In this document: in pieces, positions 12,252 to 14,122 of the stretch
Numbering within the stretch: position 1 is the stretch's first letter
Layout: each line of letters starts with the position of its first letter
Origin: Candidatus Omnitrophota bacterium
Lineage (GTDB): Bacteria; Omnitrophota; Gorgyraeia; Aquiviventales; Aquiviventaceae
DNA length: 14,122 nucleotides
Assembly: GCA_016180605.1 (NCBI GenBank)
Contig: JACPAW010000018.1
Coordinates: 1-14,122, forward strand
Direction of reading: 5' to 3'
Position numbers and translations under genes: made by a program
The notes under the pieces: model-generated
Databases searched by the model: none
What the model saw: the letters and a program-made list of their open reading frames with translations, nothing else
Told to the model about the DNA's origin: nothing

Positions 12252-12365
12252 ATGGCTTTTCGACACCGCATTTTTATTTATACCTCTTCCATCCATATGA
12301 CAGAGGTCATCGTAGACGCCCTGGCGGTTGCCTATCATAACTACCATGAAAGGTATCCCACCTGA
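12252..12365 (+). other. Possible short ORF upstream of the reductase (weak)
   Basis: An open frame of 37 codons from ATG 12252, or 22 codons from ATG 12297, directly after the GC-rich repeat and ending inside the stem-loop at 12357-12392. The second half is rich in Tyr and His (AYHNYHERY). Neither start has a clear ribosome site. It could be a leader peptide, the stump of a lost gene, or chance; I favour no function until coding is shown. Confidence 0.2.
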
Positions 12366-12392
12366 TTAGCGAAGCAAATCAATACCGGTGGG
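12357..12392 (+). promoter_or_regulatory. Leader stem-loop before the reductase ribosome site
   Basis: CCCACC (12357-12362) pairs with GGTGGG (12387-12392) and, inside it, TGATT (12363-12367) with AATCA (12377-12381), leaving a 9-base loop and a 5-base bulge. It ends 5 bases before AAGGAG (12398-12403), the reductase ribosome site, so it could affect translation or mRNA stability. It is not a terminator, having no T-tract. Confidence 0.4.
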
Positions 12393-12410
12393 ACTGAAAG
12401 GAGCGGTTTG

Positions 12411-14122
12411 ATGAGCGAGATTCCTCTTGAAGTAAGGCAGGAAATTGATGATTTTCGCCAACGGCTAGAGGCATATCAGGCAGGATCTTTTTCCGCGCAA
12501 GCCTTCAAGCCGATTCGGCTGCGGCTGGGTGTCTATGGGCTGCGTGGCATCAAAGACAAGCAGATGATTCGAGTCAGAGTGCCTTCCGGCCGCTTGACGA
12601 AAGAGCAACTGTTGTGTTTGGCTGAAGTGGCGCAACGCTTTGCCGGCGGGCATCTTCATATAACGACCCGGCAAGATATCCAGTTTTACAACGTTCCTAT
12701 TCATCAGACCGCGGATTTCATGGAACGGCTCGCGGAGGTGGGTTTAACCACGCGCGAAGCCAGCGGCAACAGTGTCCGCAATGTGACCGCGTGTCCTGCG
12801 GCAGGATTGTGCGCTGAAGAGCTATTCGATGTCAGTCCCCACGCGAACGCGGTGACCTCGCATTTTCTGCGCAATCCCTTATCCCAAGCGCTGCCGCGAA
12901 AGTTCAAGATAAGCTTTTCCGGCTGCCAGCGCGATTGTGCAAAAGCACTCATTCATGATGTAGGAGTCCTGGCCATAGAGCAGGATAAGTGCTTGGGTTT
13001 TCGCTTGTATGTAGGAGGCGGCTTAGGTCCCATCCCCAAGGCGGGGCATCTATTTGAAGCGTTTACGGCAGCCGAGCATCTTCTACCGACCATCGAGGCC
13101 ATCATCCGCGTTTTTAATGAGCAGGGGCAGCGCAAAGACCCTCATCGGGCAAGGCTGAAGTTTCTCATAGAGCGTATTGGTTTCGATGCCTTCCGACGGA
13201 TGGTGCTTGAGCTTCGTGAGAAACTCAACACCTTCCCAGGCCGTTTTGTAGCGCTGCCTGCTGAGCCGAAAAAGCCCATGACGTCCCGTACCCATTTTTT
13301 CCCAGAGGAGGGTTCGGCTTTGTATCACGCGTGGCTGAAGACCAATGTTCATTGCCAGCGTCATCCGGAATTCGTAATCGTGACGATACGCTGTCTGCTA
13401 GGAGACATCACGGCATCCCAGCTTCGAGGAGTGGCATCCCTGGTAGACAAATACGGATGCAACCTGGCCGTTACGACACAAGATCAGAATCTGTGCATCC
13501 CATGGGTGCCGCTCGAAAAACTACCCCAACTGTATACGGAGTTATCCCTAATCGACTTAGGACAAGCTTATGCCCAGCGGATACAAGACATCACTTGTTG
13601 CCCAGGAGCGGATACCTGCCAGATTGGTATTACTTCATCGCGCGGGTTAGCACAGGCGCTTACCCGGCTTTTGGAGCAGCCAATTTTCCAGACAGAAGAT
13701 TTGAAAGCCCTGCGTATTAAAGTCTCAGGGTGTCCCAACTCGTGCGGTCAGCACTCTGTGGCCGATATCGGTTTTTCTGGGGCGGCGCGCACGATCGGCG
13801 GCCGCATGGTACCGCACTACCAGTTATTGGTAGGCGGGGCAGTGGGCGAAGAGAAGATTCACTTCGGCCAGCCGGTTGCAAAGATTCCGGCTAAGCGCGT
13901 TCCTGAGGCACTGGAGCGTTTGTTGCAGCTCTACCGCAGGCAGCGCTGCGAAGGGGAAACCTTTCGCGTTTTCATTCAGCGTCTAGGGATCCCGGCACTG
14001 CAACAGGCACTCCACGATTTGACAATTTTGCAACCGAACGCTGAGGAGGAAAGTTTATTCCGGGACTGGGGCAAGAGCGTGCCCTTCGTGCTGTCTGTGG
14101 GGCAAGGAGAATGCGCCAGCTA
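12411..14122 (+). CDS. Nitrite/sulfite reductase, siroheme and [4Fe-4S], 3' end outside the window
   Basis: 570 codons are visible without a stop; the gene runs off the window. It reduces sulfite to sulfide or nitrite to ammonia with six electrons; sequence alone does not say which. Two repeats of the family are present: a ferredoxin-like half (about 30-100, with ITTRQDIQFYNV) and 4Fe-4S region 1 (RNVTACPAAGLC, Cys128/134; SGCQRDC, Cys172/176), then a second half (about 300-365) and the siroheme-cluster region CCPGADTC (Cys397/403) and GCPNSCG (Cys441/445). The four Cys of the second set are the canonical cluster ligands. AAGGAG at 12398-12403 supports ATG 12411. The end DWGK.VPF.L..GQGECAS marks a tail beyond the reductase fold; family members of this kind can carry a further C-terminal helical domain. 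No electron donor gene is in view. Confidence 0.92.
   Translation, partial: MSEIPLEVRQEIDDFRQRLEAYQAGSFSAQAFKPIRLRLGVYGLRGIKDKQMIRVRVPSGRLTKEQLLCLAEVAQRFAGGHLHITTRQDIQFYNVPIHQTADFMERLAEVGLTTREASGNSVRNVTACPAAGLCAEELFDVSPHANAVTSHFLRNPLSQALPRKFKISFSGCQRDCAKALIHDVGVLAIEQDKCLGFRLYVGGGLGPIPKAGHLFEAFTAAEHLLPTIEAIIRVFNEQGQRKDPHRARLKFLIERIGFDAFRRMVLELREKLNTFPGRFVALPAEPKKPMTSRTHFFPEEGSALYHAWLKTNVHCQRHPEFVIVTIRCLLGDITASQLRGVASLVDKYGCNLAVTTQDQNLCIPWVPLEKLPQLYTELSLIDLGQAYAQRIQDITCCPGADTCQIGITSSRGLAQALTRLLEQPIFQTEDLKALRIKVSGCPNSCGQHSVADIGFSGAARTIGGRMVPHYQLLVGGAVGEEKIHFGQPVAKIPAKRVPEALERLLQLYRRQRCEGETFRVFIQRLGIPALQQALHDLTILQPNAEEESLFRDWGKSVPFVLSVGQGECAS

Noticed and set aside
12088..12300. Open frames on both strands across the GC-rich region before the reductase
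   Set aside because: They are encoded by palindromic repeats; the Pro/Arg-rich translation and symmetric frames on both strands are what GC palindromes produce.
13331..13720. A 129-codon + strand frame inside the reductase gene
   Set aside because: It overlaps conserved siroheme-cluster coding sequence in another frame and matches nothing recognisable.

Overview
The window (roughly 50-55% GC by eye) comes from a bacterium that makes type IV-like pili, so it almost certainly has a didermal, Gram-negative-type envelope. Nothing in it fixes the phylum. The combination of an MSHA/Pil-type locus, MerR/BldC-like small HTH proteins, heptanucleotide repeats in the gaps and palindromic repeats that enter genes recalls uncultured groups such as Omnitrophota or Nitrospirota, but that is a guess. 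All genes are on the + strand.

Region 1 (1-2577) is regulation. A terminator-like hairpin is followed by a small wHTH protein, a hybrid-type histidine kinase (a receiver-like domain with Asn in place of the phospho-Asp, PAS, HisKA, HATPase, and a C-terminal domain resembling a degenerate GGDEF) and a stand-alone receiver protein. Region 2 (2567-10731) is a closely packed type IV pilus/pseudopilus assembly operon: PilB/MshE ATPase, PilC/MshG platform protein, a major-type prepilin, a PilX/MshP-like minor component, PilV-like and PilW-like prepilins, a PilM-PilN fusion, PilO and a PilP/GspC-like protein. No secretin, retraction ATPase or prepilin peptidase lies in the window. Region 3 (10732-11588) is a repeat-rich gap, a promoter, and a second wHTH plus receiver pair that is clearly paralogous to the one in region 1. 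Region 4 (11589-12410) is mostly non-coding: repeats, the C-terminal remnant of an SGNH-hydrolase-like gene, a GC-rich palindrome cluster and a possible leader. Region 5 (12411-end) is a nitrite/sulfite reductase that runs off the window.

The kinase and receivers probably control pilus production or activity. PilB powers assembly through PilC, PilM-N-O-P form the inner-membrane alignment platform, and the four prepilin-type proteins build the fibre and its tip.

The most unusual feature is in the gaps. Most inter-genic gaps of more than about 30 bases in the pilus and regulator part contain short tandem arrays with an exact 7-base period, each array with its own word, often paired as reverse-complement arrays that can fold into long hairpins. 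A separate palindromic repeat family (ends CCTTCGAC/GTCGAAGG) has entered the pilM reading frame without breaking it, and a GC-rich element with GGCGGGT/ACCCGCC ends sits across the start of pilP and again upstream of the reductase.
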